Assembly: GCA_004352715.1 (NCBI GenBank)
Contig: SCFE01000034.1
Coordinates: forward strand, 1,278,951 to 1,342,950
DNA: 64,000 bases
Origin: Hofstenia miamia
Lineage: Eukaryota > Xenacoelomorpha > Acoela
Reading direction: 5' to 3'
This document shows positions 36,131 to 49,452 of the stretch, one piece after another. The notes under the pieces were generated by a model, which saw only the letters and a list, made by a program, of their open reading frames with translations, did not search any database and was not told the DNA's origin. How positions within the stretch are numbered: the first letter of the stretch is position 1; every line of letters starts with the position of its first letter. Both the position numbers and the translations under genes were made by a program.

Positions 36131-37170
36131 TGTAGCATCATCAAAAGCAACTAAGCTGCAAGCAAAGAATAACGTCGAATGATTAATAATAATTAGAATT
36201 GATTGTAAAATTTAGTTAATTATCTTAGTTATTTTGTAAGATGCAACTAAGCCACAATATTGTTCAAATTAAGAAAAACTTGTTAGCCGATCAAGTAACA
36301 TTTGACAAATTACATTGAGCGAAATTACGCTTACGAAGGAACAGCCATATTGGCAGACGAATTATTTAAAATTCAAAATCAGCAGGTACTTTTGGAAAAT
36401 TTTTATAAATAGCTTTGAACTAACCAGAAATTTGATGAACAATAAATTCTTTGGAGTTTATTTTATTTTCATTCTACTCTTATCTGGTTTGATTATTTAA
36501 TAAAATGTAGCTAGGCAAGTTGTGTGGAGTAGTGGCTGGATTCCATCACGGGATCAATTCGAAGGGTCCTTGTGCCAGTCACGAAACCGCACTTATGTTA
36601 CGGTTAGGAGTTTTTCGATTCTTGCCTAGTCTGACTATCGATCTATACATGTATGAAATAATTAATGCTTGAAACGACTGGATAGTCGAACCCTAGGAAT
36701 ATATCTATTCTTAATAGTAGGAGACTTGACTATAATCGACCAAATAAATGACCTTACATGTATCACTATTAAATGTAAGTATAGGAAACTGCAATCTATT
36801 ACTTAAATTACTAAGCCAGTAGTTTTACGGTAATGGCTACTTTAATATTATGTAAATGCAGTTAGTGTCAATGCCTGGTTGCTTTACATAATCAAATCAA
36901 CAAACACTTTACAACATTGAGTTTAAGTCAGTTACAACTTGACATGAGTACACGCACTGAGCTAAAATAAGGTACACATAATTAGTCATTCTTTGGCTGA
37001 GATGGCACAGTGGATTCAGTTGATTGTTCATGAAGGAGAGGAACTGTGATGTGGAGATCAGCTTTGGGCAGTATCTCACAGAAGAGAAGAAGAGGAAATG
37101 TCACACAGCTTTGTCACCTAAATAGTGATAATTAGTACTCAATTAACCTAACTAGTTAATAACAGAGGAA
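36131..37170 (+). mobile_element. Family A LTR cutting A3 ORF3
   Basis: The LTR starts TGTAGCATCATC and is close in sequence to the LTR at 9771. The TATA box TATAAATAG is at 36404-36412. It stops short of the family terminus at a single N (37171). It may be a solo LTR or the 5' LTR of another insertion into ORF3, rather than the natural 3' LTR of A3. Confidence 0.82.
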
Positions 37171-37171
37171 N

Positions 37172-37442
37172 AGCAGCTGCCACTATGAGGGGAGACAACT
37201 CTCTCCTCTGGAGAAGACTTCCCATGACTACACTCACAGACAACTCTATGAGTGGGAGCAGACTTGGATGACTATGCATGGAGACATCTCTCTGTGTGGG
37301 ACTCTGAGGAGCTTAGAGTGCCTTTTGCCCAATTGACTAACATAACCCCATCCTGTGTTGACTTGAAACCCCTCCTAGTCCTGGTCCTTCCTCCTGTGAT
37401 TCAACTAGTGTTAGATCCTGAAAAGCAGAGGAATGTAAAGTG
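37172..37442 (+). pseudogene. B3 pol-ORF3 linker, truncated at an assembly join
   Basis: This follows the single N at 37171. It precedes the ORF3 start and shows no recognisable domain. The short ORF at 37252-37443 is in the linker and is not clearly a gene. Confidence 0.55.
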
Positions 37443-40400
37443 AAGACATCTAAGGTTGGCAATGAGATTCTGCATCTGTACTTCATAGCTACTCAGAAAG
37501 CAGTTCATTTAGTTTGAGACAATCTATCAGAAGAAACCAAAAATAAGTTATGATGGACTTTCAACACCAAAGATCTAACTTGTTCCACCGCATTATCCCC
37601 TTCATTGTTGATGCAGATCATAAGACCAAGATCAATGCTATTATTTTTTATGACTCCAAAATGTTAGCTGGCATGGCCTAACCCTATTGGCAAAGTACTG
37701 TCCACACCATGTTTGACAAAGACTTCAACCTGTCCCAATTATGCCAACTTTTGAACAGCAAGGAGAAAATTAGGAAATTTGAATGTGTCAACATTGACTT
37801 TGACAACCTGTTAATTGTTTACTTCTTCCATGTCAATGAGGTAACTCACCCAAAGATAATGGAAAAGATCAAAATCGCCTATTGACTCACTAAGGTGGAG
37901 AAGATACATTTACTCATTTTCTTAAAGGAGGAGTACCAAGATAATATCCCAGATGAAGTTGAGAGCTTACACTTCCATATGGAAAACTTTACAGTTTTAT
38001 ATAGCAGCTCCTACATTCCCACGAGTATGTACAACACTCACATAATTTTGGCCACAAAGATTATTTATACAGACCTGCTCTTGTGTAAAAAGATCCCAAA
38101 ACACTGTCTTGTGGTCAACACTCATCTCATCATCAATGCATATATTCAAGCTCAGTCTCTGGAGTCAATTAACATTAGCTTGCCTGGCCTCTCCACCATA
38201 TCTGATCTCCACGTCAGTTTTGCCTTCTCACAGAGTGCAGCCACATTGCAGGAAATCAATGAAGTGTGGACAAACTTAAAAGCAGATCACAGTCTGGAAA
38301 CATAGTGGCCTACAATCAACATCTGTAGCCTGACATCACAGTATCACTAATCCTTCAAAAGAACATTAGCTGAGTTACATCTATCTCACAATACACAAGA
38401 CTGCCAAAACTTTTCTGAGAAGTTGTTCTTTGAGAAATTTGCACCAGGAACCCAATCATGTGGAGCTATGTGGGTTCTAGCTGCTTTTCTCACTGTTGAT
38501 CCTCACATTCAGCTACCTTTGGATAAGACCACTCAAGAGAAACTTGCAAAGCAGTGTCCTCACAAAGTTGCTATCAGTCCTACTGCCTGGAAAGTGAAAA
38601 ATGGGGTGCTCCACTCCTGTTCATTACCCAACTCTCCAGGGAAGTCTAAAAAAGTGATGGAACATTTTGAGAAGTTTATTCTCACCTCATTGGATCCAGC
38701 AAACCCCTTTGTCACATTCCACCACAAATGATTGTAAACTGTTTAGGAGTTGCCTTTTCCAACTTAAACATCTTTTTGGACACACTCAAGAAATATATGT
38801 GGGGAGCCACCACAGAGACTAAATTTCCTTCTCTCAACTCAGAATATGCACCCCTGTGCACCAGCTGCTTATGCCCCAGGAGTACAGGTTGACAAAGCAA
38901 TTCATCAAGCTTGTTGGTCCTTACAATGTCCAGTCATGCATAGAGATTTTGTTTAACCTGGAATGCCTTAACTACCAAGAGTGCAGATACAGCCACCTCA
39001 TGAAAACACAGTGGCATGCAACTAAGGATGGTGAGATCATCCCTATCACTGTTTTGGGACAAATTATGAAGACACCAGAGCAATTCTACTGTAAGGAAGA
39101 GCTTTTATCCTCATCAGCTATTGAGGTCTCACCAGTGAGGAAAGCCCTGATCAAAGCTGTCAACCTAGAGAAATTTTCTGGAGTCACAGCCTCTCCAAAG
39201 CTCATGCCAGCCTGGTCCCTTACTGATAATGAAAAAATTCTAACTATCAAGCACTGCCCTGAAGAATTTGCCTAGAAACCAGCAATTGTTGATAGATTTG
39301 TTGAACCTAATAACAACAACAACATACTAGGTATTATGAAATTGTGTCTTACCAAGATGCTCACTAAGGAAGAGTTGGTCCTCCTACTATTGCCAGGGCA
39401 ACAACTCACCCTGGTCATAGAGTTCACCACAGCCTGCCTATGCCTAACTACCTCTCAGATTGAAAACTTATGGAGCCAAGAACTCTGCATTGCTTTTTGG
39501 GAATCCATTCAAGAAGTCAAGATTAATTATCCTGTCACTATTGGAACAGCCTCCCTCTGGAGCAAGTCAAGTTTTGCCCAGTTGGAAGACAACATTGAGA
39601 AAAACAATCTCCTCTGTATTCTGCTGCCTTGCCTGATGACACTGTTGATCCTGCTGTCATGGAGTGTCCACAATGGAAAGAAGAAGGTTTCTGCCCATCT
39701 CACTGATCATATCAATTACATCTCAACTGCTGCCAAAGTTAATAAGGCAATGCAAACAAAGGAGTATAAAGAAACCTGTGATGCACTTTTGGAAGGTGGA
39801 AATCCTGAGCACATATATATTGACAGAAAGTTAATGATAAAAGATATCTTTCAGAAAGGGTGGCCCATCTCTACCCAGCTAGAAAAGATCCACAGGACCA
39901 TTAACTCTCTCAATCCTCATGTAATAATTTTGTTTCAAGCTGGAGGTGATCTTATGTGGACAAATAAAGCTGAAATGATCACCCAATACTATGATGTTAC
40001 TAAGTGCATTGAGATAATTACTATGTTATGCACTGGCATCACAGATCCTGAGGAGATAACACTACAGCAGGTGAATAAGTACTGTTTACTCTTTGTTGAC
40101 CACGCCACACATATGGTATCCCTCTGAGAAGTTTTTCTCCATTTTTACCCTAATACTAGGATCAGCACTGAAGACACACACATCTCTGGCACTGATGCCT
40201 TAATGACACTTCTCATTGCCCTCAAGGGCGTCTGTCTGTACAAACGTTTCTATGACACCTTCACCCAGAGGTTGAACATATTACAATGCAACTGTCCCAT
40301 TAGTTCTAGGCTACGGGAGCTCAAGTATTTTAGGCTATGCAGTGAAACTTTCACTCAGCAGGAGACACTTATGCAAGTCACTCAGCAACCCCAGTACACA

Positions 40401-40490
40401 GAGGTTTCATCCTGGGATGATGTGCTGGCCAAGGAAGCCCAAAAGCTGTTGTGTGGTCCTACTGTCCAACTGTTACCACAAGCTTAACTG
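37443..40490 (+). pseudogene. B3 ORF3, family B version of the unknown third ORF
   Basis: Starts around KVGNEILHLYF and ends with a TAA at about 40485. Open stretches are 37895-38305, 38423-38731, 38856-39275, 39336-40127 and 40203-40487, broken by scattered stops. Blocks shared with A2 ORF3 in the same order include FWESIQEVKINYPVTIG, ITQYYDVTKCIEIITML and LKGVCLYKRFYDTFTQRLN. DNA identity with family A is low, so protein-level constraint is likely. There is no signal peptide or membrane helix; one hydrophobic run near 39630-39665 (LPCLMTLLILLSW) is not matched in family A. Confidence 0.87.
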
Positions 40491-40504
40491 TGCAATGGGG
40501 GGCA
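40491..40504 (+). promoter_or_regulatory. Polypurine tract of B3
   Basis: AATGGGGGGCA lies directly before the LTR, the same core as the A2 tract. Confidence 0.78.
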
Positions 40505-41392
40505 TGTAGAGTCACTCAGGGCCCTTATTTATTTTATTTTTCAATTATTGGCACTCTCTAATTAATTTGGTGTTATTTAGTGTAATTGTCCCCTCAATTA
40601 GAGAATACATGTGATTGCTTGTTTAATTTGCAAGGGAAACAAGTGAATTTTTGTAAAATGGTAAATATTTACATTTTTTCTGTATAAAATAGGGAACTTA
40701 CTGTTATCAATTATCAAATAAATCTTGTTCTCCCTGGATAATGTTTGCTTTATTATTTCTTATTATACTGCTAACCTTTTTAGATCTGGTATTGATAATA
40801 TGATAATAAACTTGTAAGATCCAGTGATAATGTGGGAGGAACTCCACTGTGCCTGGAGTAATAACTTGCTCCTTGACAGATGTGAGCCCATATTGTGTTT
40901 GCTTTAGGCTACATATAGGCATAGGAAATAAAAGAAATACTAATTTGGTCAATCATACATTCACATAACATCACACTGTGAAAACATATTATGTGGTTGG
41001 CATATGTGAATACATGGTAATTACATGTTACTACTATCTATTACATGAGCTGAGGTAACAAGAACAATGATCTAAAGTTGTTTTATTGAGCTAGAAATTA
41101 AAACTTGAGACACACAATTAGCACATTGGATGGTAAGGATGGATACTAATGATTTGGCCTTGGAGAGATGCTGTGTAAATTGGTCACTAGCTGGAATGCC
41201 TTCTTGGAAATGGTATCAGTTCTTTTTTCTACAGTGAAATTGGCGAACTACCAAACTTCATCTGTTTTGTTAGAGCATGGGCTGCTCTCAGCATTGGTAA
41301 TTGTTCAGAACCTTGTACTGCTTGAGCTGCTAGAAGCACTGCATGTTTCTACAGTACCACTAAACTAGCCAGAGCTCCCCCATGATTCTACA
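40505..41392 (+). mobile_element. B3 3' LTR, complete
   Basis: This 888-bp LTR starts TGTAGAGTCACTCAGGGCC and ends CATGATTCTACA. TATAAAATAG at 40683-40692 is a TATA box and AATAAA at 40717-40722 is a polyadenylation signal. It is the reference copy that defines the family B LTR. Confidence 0.9.
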
Positions 41393-41396
41393 CTAT

Positions 41397-41880
41397 TGTA
41401 AAGTCACTCAGGGCCCCTATTTTGATTAATTTGATTATTTGGCACTCTAATTTAGTGTTATGTCATAATGATGTAGTGATTGTTGCTATCAATTTATTTA
41501 TATCAATTTATCCTATTTTCAAGTGCAGTTATTCAATCAATTTATTATTTGTCCCCTCAATTTGATCTGACATGTTATTGCTTGTTTAATTTTTGTAAGG
41601 GAATTCATGTGAAGTTTGTAAACATATACCAGGTAATAATTCACAAGATTGTTATAAATATGTGAGAAGCCTGTAGTGAACACACACTAAAATTTATTCT
41701 CACTTCAACATTGTTTGCTTTTTTGAATTTTATTTACTTTGCTAACCCCTTTTAGATTCTTCATGGATTTCAACTTAATAAATTTGCTTAAGATCTGGTG
41801 ACAATTTGGGAGTTACTCTGCTGTGTCTGGGGCAACAACTAGCTCCTTAACAGATGGCAGCCCAAATCATGGTCACTTTA
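41397..41880 (+). mobile_element. Family B LTR fragment
   Basis: It begins TGTAAAGTCACTCAGGGCC four bases after the B3 LTR and follows the family B LTR until about 41880 (CATGGTCACTTTAAG). Beyond that the sequence changes to the MULE-like repeat. The LTR 3' half is missing. Confidence 0.8.
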
Positions 41881-41889
41881 AGTAATGGC

Positions 41890-42690
41890 TATGTGTATTT
41901 ACCATTTATCAATGCCAACACAAACACAAATATGTTTATAAACATGGTGAAAGTGTTTTTTATAAAGTATGGTGTTGCTGCCACATTTGACTAATTAAGG
42001 CCAAAAAGCATAGAATTATATTACTCACAGCTAATCAAATCATAATCATTTATTTTCAATAACTGTGGCCTTAATTTGTTTAAACAGATCATCCAAACTC
42101 ACACAAAACAAACAGAAATTTGATAGTGCAAAGTATTTGGCACTCCTGCAAGACTCACTAACTGACCTTCCACACATTAGAAGAAAAAGTAATTGTGTGT
42201 TTTTTGTCAAAACAGTTAGCTAATGATATGTACAGGTTGGATGCTTGATTAGTTAGTATAATGTCAATTCTTATTAGAATGAGAAGAAAGCTGTTGCCAA
42301 ATGCAGCAACAATAGATAAGGTGGAACACTTATTAATAGCTGAAAGAAATCTTGATGATGATTTGCTATACAAAATTAAGCTTTGCAACAATGCATCATA
42401 TGTATTGCTAACATGTGAAATGCTGGTTAATAAACTAGCAGTATGCAGCCTTTAAATTTCACAGTGCTGGGCATGATGTTGCAATTATTGGCACACTAGT
42501 TATGTGTAGCATTGGAGAAACTGCCCAAGCCTGGCAGGCTATTCTAACCCTCACAAAAATTTTGTGTTTGAAGTAAGATTCATTGAATTAATCAAATGCA
42601 AATATTTTATTTAGCTCTCAGGTAATGAAATTAAGCTGAAATATATCATGGCTGATGGATCCAATGCTATAGCATTTGCTGCAAGTTCTG
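41890..42690 (+). pseudogene. Mutator-like (MULE) transposase remnant, left copy
   Basis: This is an inverted homologue of 48357-49140. One frame carries LIRMRRKLLPNAATIDKVE, then GHDVAIIGTLVMCSIGETAQ, then LKYIMADGSNAIAFAA. The MADGSNAI block resembles the second catalytic Asp region of MULE transposases. The right copy extends the motif further. The remnant carries stops and is truncated at about 42690. Confidence 0.5.
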
Positions 42691-44589
42691 CACTTCTCTT
42701 TTTTGGACATCACTTTGGCTGGAAGCTGTACAAATTGGTCATCCTCAGTGAGAGGAAGCTTGTCTAATTTAAACTGTGCTCCCACGCAAAGTGAGCTGTT
42801 ATCATCTCAATTACTACATATCAAAACCTCCTACTTTAAGAGTGATTTTGAAAACTGCTCAATGAATTTCTTAGCTTTTGCACATTCAAAGAGCAAAAAA
42901 AATTTTTATTTTGAAAAATGAGAGGTTTCATAGTCAGTTTTCCTGCTATTAAGCATTTGTCACTTTAGAATTAGCTACTTTTTGATGCTAGATGGCGTCT
43001 GTGACTTGCACAATCTTGCATGCAAATGTGGAAATTTGTTTGATTTTAGTTCACTCAATATTGATCCAATTTCAAAATTTTTTTTGCATAATTTTCAGCA
43101 CCTTTTGTTCTACTGAATAGTAAAATTAAATGACCATAAAGTAAGCTGAAGTTGAGTTTTGAAAATTTGCTCATTTTAATTGATTCCATTTTTCTTTGAT
43201 AAATATTTCTATTAATTTTGATGATATTAAATTGAAACTAAGTATGCAAAAACAGAGCACATTAAACTACTTGTAGATAAATTTAGAATAACTTAAATCA
43301 GAGTTCAGCAAAAGAAATTAACAAAATAAATTTTTGAACTTTACTTTCATTTTTCTTATCCAATTTTAAATTTTCAACTTTCAAAGTGTTGTGCTATGTA
43401 TAGTTACATGTAGAAATCATAAACACAAAGCCAATTTTTCAAAGGGAATATTTTTTGGGCAGCATGAGACTAACAAACCAAAAAGTTTAAAAATTTTTCT
43501 TGAATTCTCTAGAGTACAATCTCAAAATGTATCTTCTGTATTGTATAGTTTACTAGGTCTTTCATTTAAATATCTTCCATAGACATCACATGTATTGATA
43601 GAACATCCATATATTCCAATTGGACTTTCCAAATAAAAATTGGAATTTTCTTGAATTGCTAATGAATTGTTCTGTTTAAAATGACTAATTTTCAAAGCTT
43701 TGCTCTCTTCTAACAAATTTCATTTAAAATAGAATCAGTAAACATATATGTTTTTGCAGGATTAACTTGAAAGTTTTCATTTTCTTCACATATTTGTAAG
43801 AATTTCAGAAACAAGATTTCAGTGAGAAACTTATGAACATATAGGATTGTCATAAATATTCAAAAAGTATATTCTTTCACTTTCCATTGTCATCTCCTTG
43901 TCTTCAATATTTGTGTGTTTGGAATTTAGTATGATTAATAAACTTTTTATGTGATTTGCAAAATTTTTGGGAAATGATTTCTTTACAATGCATTATATTT
44001 TTTACAAATTTGAATACTGTTGCAATAGCAACAAACATGTCTAACAATCAATTCAATTAAAGGACATTACAATTTTACAATCTTTGAATAGATTTGTTGA
44101 TGTTTCATCAACATCTACAATGAGAATTTGTAATATATGAAATTTTATGAAACATAAATTTGTTAATATCACATTTAATGTTAATTTATTTTATTAATGT
44201 ATGAACATATTAAAATCAGAAAAAATATTGATAAGCTTGTGATACATAATTTTACAATTTCCTATGAAAAAATAACCAATCCTATATATTATTTATTTCT
44301 ATTTATATATATATATATATATATATAAGTATTTCTTAACAAATAGCTTTGTTTTTAGATTTCCTTACTTAATACAGGGCAATGTTTTCTCACAAAGATA
44401 ATTATTTATAATACTATAATTACCCAAGTGTTTTTAATAAATTAAAAATAGTACAAAGTTTATCAAGTTAACAGAGAGCCATTTTACTTGGAAGTATAAC
44501 TTCAGAGTGAAATAGGTTATATGAAGAAGTGGAAATCAAACTGCTTGTAACTTCAAATAACTATATTATTATTAATACTATACAAAAAC
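42691..44589. other. AT-rich DNA without a supported gene
   Basis: Only short ORFs are present. A minus-strand stretch at 43716-43522 (SPIGIYGCSINTCDVYGRY) looks residually protein-like but matches nothing I know. A (TA)n run lies at 44302-44327. Confidence 0.6.
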
Positions 44590-45170
44590 AAAATTTCCAA
44601 AATTTGCAAAATTCATTCAATATTTATTTCATTAATTTATATAATTGAATGATCATTTCAAGGACATTGGATTTATAATAGGAAAACTGTTTCCAGTAAT
44701 GTTCTAAGACACCATTAATCTTATTATATTAATGCAGAATTATAGATAAATTACACTCTTAATTTTATAAAATTTAATGCTTAATTCAAATAAATATGCA
44801 AATTTATTTTATAAAACTTCAATATAAACATTTTAATATTAAATAAAAGTTTACTATATCTTCAAATCAATGTTGCTTGAGACCTTCAAATATAGATGTA
44901 GGAAATGTCAAAATACATTATTGCTTTAATGTAGAAAAATAAGTTTACATTTTTCCAACATATAAATTCAATTACACACAAGCACCATCTAGCTGCCTAC
45001 TCTAGATGTTGCCTAAACAGTTACTAGTTACATGGATGAATTACCAATGTTTATTTTTACTATTCTAATTTAATTGAATCAGGGCTGTTACAATATGGTC
45101 ACTTCTGCAACCTTCTGCTGTGAAAATGAGTTCTGTAGTGTAATTAGAGTTCCCAGCCCCCAATTCTACA
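44590..45170 (+). mobile_element. Family B LTR fragment, 3' portion
   Basis: It ends CAATTCTACA and is an inverted homologue of the left part of 46910-47735 (for example GTGTAATTAGAGTTCCCAG against CTGGGAACTCTAATTACAC). The LTR 5' half is missing and no PBS follows. Confidence 0.78.
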
Positions 45171-46560
45171 GAAGGAAGATTTCAATGTAATAAGAGAGGT
45201 TTTTAAAGAATACACATTTATATTGGCCACTGATCACACTGTTTGTACTTGCCAAGCATTCAACAAAATGTTTTACTGTGAACATTTAACAGTGCTTCTT
45301 CATTTGGTATGCATGAGAAGATAGAGCCACTTTCCTATATTTAGTTCCTGCATAAAGACAAAAAGACCTTATAAAAAATGAACATTTTTAAATTTGTAGT
45401 CATTAAAAATTTGTGAACAGGTGAATGGTTTCACTCCCATCTATTTATGGGAATGTATAGGTTCAATTCCTATCTGTTTGAAATTGCATAAATTAAGCCT
45501 TTCTAAAATATTGATTTGGTAGGATTTTAACCTACATCAGCTGTACAAGTGCACAGCTGTGTTATTCTTACACTATGAATCAGAAACTTCATTACAAATA
45601 AATAACTAGCTATTAAGTGGCAACACTAAATTCTATAACATAGCTATGAAATCTAATTGGAAAAAAGTCAATTATGATGCATGTAGGTGCTCATCAAGCA
45701 ACTTTAAGAATGTCACATTTGACAACATAATGCACATAATCACATTTCAGAAATGTTTTAATAGAAAATAATTGAACAAATATTCTAATGAGTCATTTAC
45801 AAACATTGTGACTCACTATATTAATTTGTATATATTGATGTGACCAACAAAATTGTCATGGTGTTAGTGTGAAATCACAAACTTCTTTAAGCACTCCAGT
45901 CATCAAACACAACATATGTTCCAGAAAAACATTTATTTCAATAATCCTAAATTCCACTTCTTTATGAGTGGCACCTCCATAACATCTATCTAAAAATTAA
46001 GTCATACTGCAGAATAAAATCAGCTTTATATTTTGAATGATGACAATTGCTATAATTGAAATTTGGTTAGACCATTTTCATTGGTTAATAATCATTTACA
46101 GGTTGCTGGTTACATTTATTACAAGATATTTTCTTTTGATTTTGAGATAAATTTGCAAAATTTGGGATTTGCTAGAATGGAAAAAAGTACCACCTTATAT
46201 TTTACCCCAACACTGTTTAGATCTAACCTGATTATTAAAGAATTGCATTAGCATGCCCTGTGCTGTGTACTTTCATAATTCATAGCTAATATATAAATGC
46301 TAATTTGCTTTGTGTCCTATTTACTTCAGTCTAATTTTGGATAGCTTTTCTATTTATATAAAGTATCTTACAGATTCATTGTGTAAGACAACACAGCTGT
46401 TTCTAATATGGAAATTATAGGTTTAAATCCTGTCAGATCAGAAACATTAGCAATCTGCTTAACATCTGGTTGATATATATTTCTGTATTGTATTTGTAAA
46501 TAGTAAACCAATGTGATGCATTATTACAATTTTTTCAGATTCCTGGTCTCCCTTGAGTAA
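45171..46560. other. AT-rich spacer at the centre of the mirror-symmetric block
   Basis: No gene is supported. A stretch at about 46144-46190 resembles 50318-50365 in the same orientation, so a small dispersed repeat is likely. Confidence 0.55.
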
Positions 46561-47735
46561 TATACTCAAGTATTAACTGCTTTTAATGCAGGGGTGTCAT
46601 GAGAGAGCTGACTCCCACTCATTGTTGCCAGGCTAATGCTAACATTTGGGAGCATTCTCCCCACTAACCAACAAGCAGAGTTTACAGAACAGTAACAACA
46701 CCAAAAAGAGGTATGGCAGTATTTTGTAATAAATCCAACAAGTAGTAGCACAGAGACAAAAGAACTTAAACCATTAAGACTAAAACAAAACAAATTAAGT
46801 ACATAGAATGACCATCTGGTTAAGTGGCACACAGGTTTCATGATTGGAGTACATCTCTGAGCATCAATCTATCTGCACACAGTTGTTCAGGATCATGTCA
46901 GGGTCACCATGTAGAATTAGGGGCTGGGAACTCTAATTACACTACAGAACTCATTGTCACAGCAGAAGGTTGCAGAAGTGATCTTATTGTAACAGCCCTG
47001 ATTCCATTAAATTAGAATAGTAAGAATAAACATTGGTAGTTCATTCATGTAACTAGTAACTGTTTAGGCAACATCTAGAGTAGGCTTGTGTTTCATTGAA
47101 TTTATGTGTTGGAAAAATGTAAACTTATTTTTCTACATTAAAGCAATAATATATTTTGACATTTCCTATATCTATATTTGAAGGTCTCAAGCAACATTGA
47201 TTTGAAGATATAGTAAACTTTGATTTAATATTAAATTGTTTATATTGAAGTTTTATAAAATAAATTTGCATATTTATTTGAATTAAGAATTAAATTTTTT
47301 AAAATTAAAAGAGTAATTTATATATATAATTCTGCATTAATATAATAAGATTAATCATGTCTTAGAACACTACTGGAAACAGTTTTCCTATTATAAATCC
47401 AATGTACTTGAAATGATCATTCAATTATATAAATTAATGAAATTAATATTGAATACATTTTGCGAATTTTTAAAATCTATTGAACTATTTCTACATGGTT
47501 TCTTAGTTTTATACATTGTAAATTATTACCTGCCTTTGTTTACAATGTAATATCACATGATCATGTTTCCCTTGCAAATTCAATTGAGCAAAAATAATAC
47601 ATAGCACCAAAGTGAGGGGACATTAAACTGTTATTGCAAACTAAAATCAAAATAAAGGTTTACATCATGTTGACATCATTACAAGTTACAAAATCAAATA
47701 ATAATATCAGCACAAAATCCCTGAGTGACTCTACA
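46561..47735 (-). mobile_element. Family B 5' LTR with PBS and short internal remnant
   Basis: On the minus strand the LTR runs 47735-46910 (826 bp), from TGTAGAGTCACTCAGGG to AATTCTACA. PBS TGGTGACCCTGACATGAT follows at 46909-46892. Downstream internal sequence to about 46560 is similar to the internal part of the nested element at 21545-21888, then homology is lost. Confidence 0.83.
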
Positions 47736-49140
47736 CTTCTTCCTTAGCATCAAATTTAAAAATACACAGACTGCTTCTTCAATTGAAATTGTACAAAACT
47801 CACTGTACATAACAATTAAATTGTTATTTATAATTATCACATTATTTTGCTTGGAAAGCAATCCACATACCAAATTTTCCATGTTTAAGGAAATGGATGG
47901 CAATTTGGCAATGTCATCATCAATGAATTCTGAATTGGCCAGAAAATCTACCAACACTTTAAGTAAACTGGATATATTTTTGTGAATGTGACATAGAAAT
48001 AACAAAATATATTGTAATATTACACATCATGCCAGTATATTGTTTTAATTCAAAGTTTTTACCCTCTAAACCATTATTTGTTGATGGCATTTCTATATTG
48101 ATAGCTGCTGATAAGTGCCAACTAGATGTGGCAAAATTGTCAGCATATGTTTTCCTAAATCAAGAATTGTATATATAATAAGAACGATCATTACCAGAAA
48201 TATTGTATGAATTTGTGAAAATTGGCATTTTTACAAACAATTTATCTAAACAATTCAAAAATAATTTGTTTATAGGGTGAAGCTTCAGAAAGTTAAGATC
48301 AATGATGTGCATGTGTATAGCACATTAATTTATGGCTTTCTGGAAAAACTGTTTGTGCAGCAAATGCTATAGCATTGCATCCATCAGCCATGATAAATTT
48401 CAGCTTAATGTCATTACCTGAGAGCTAAATAAAATATTTGCATTTGATTAATTCAATGAATCTTACTTCAAACACAAAATTTTTGTGAGGGTTAGAATAG
48501 CCTGCCAGGCTTGGGCAGTTTCTCCAATGCTACACATAACTAGTGTGCACAAATGGAATTTTCTAACACAGTCATATGTTCCAATAATGGCAACATCATG
48601 CCCAGCACTGTGTAATTTAAAGGCTGCATACTGCTAGTTTATTAACCAGCATTTCACATGTTAGCAATACATATGATGCATTGTTGCAAAGCTTGATTTT
48701 GTATAGCAAATCATCATCAAGATTTCTTTCAGTGATTAATAAATCCTCCACCTCATCTATTGTTGCTGCATTTGGCAACAGCTTTCTTCTCATTCTAATA
48801 AGAATTGAGATTACACTAACTAATCAAACATCCAACCTGCACAAATCATTAGCTAACTGCTTTGCAAAAAAACAATAACTTTTTCTTCTAATGTGTGGAA
48901 GGTCAGTTACTGAGTCTGGCACAAGCACCAAATACTTTGCATATCAAATTTCTGTTTATGTGTGAGTTTGGATGATCTGTTTAAATGAATTAAGTCCACA
49001 GTTATTGAAAATAAATGATTACAATTTGATTAGCTGTGAGTTATTTAATTCTAAGTAACACCATACTTTATAAAAAAACACTCTCACCATGTTTATAAAC
49101 ATATTTGTGTTTATGCTGGCATTGATAAATGGTGCATTTC
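47736..49140 (-). pseudogene. Mutator-like (MULE) transposase remnant, right copy
   Basis: On the minus strand, 49140-48357 matches the left copy inverted. The reading continues past AIAFAAQTVFPES to KLMCYTHAHH. The Asp in IMADG followed by a CxxH motif (CYTHAH) is the layout at the end of the MULE DDE domain. A further open stretch, 48005-47694, runs on the same strand into the LTR. Stops between the parts show decay. Transposase fold is inferred from motifs only. Confidence 0.6.
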
Positions 49141-49452
49141 CAACTATCATGATAGACAACATCTTTTGTTTTTAATACCATCATTTCTATAAGATTCTCC
49201 ATTCTACAATAAATTTCATTATCTACTATTGTTGTACACATTAGTACTGATAAATAATTAGTAAAATCAATAGGAATAAGAAATAGTTAGTTATTCAGTG
49301 ATCACAAAAAATTAGGAAATGGATAAAAGAAATATATATAAGTCCCTCTAATTCTAGCAAAAAAAACAAACATCAGAAAAATTCTGTAACACACAAAAGA
49401 ATTTTTGTTATAAACATTTTTTTGCAAAACTCAGTTTCACAAGTCCCTATAA
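49141..49452. other. AT-rich DNA, nothing recognised
   Basis: No ORF or repeat unit is supported between the MULE remnant and the LTR fragment. Confidence 0.6.

Noticed and set aside
39600-39670. Hydrophobic run in B3 ORF3 as a possible transmembrane helix of an envelope protein
   Set aside because: It is short, not matched in the same position in family A ORF3, and not accompanied by a signal peptide or conserved cysteines.
46063-46251. 62-codon ORF in the spacer
   Set aside because: AT-rich, no recognisable motif, and partly composed of a dispersed repeat also present near 50320.
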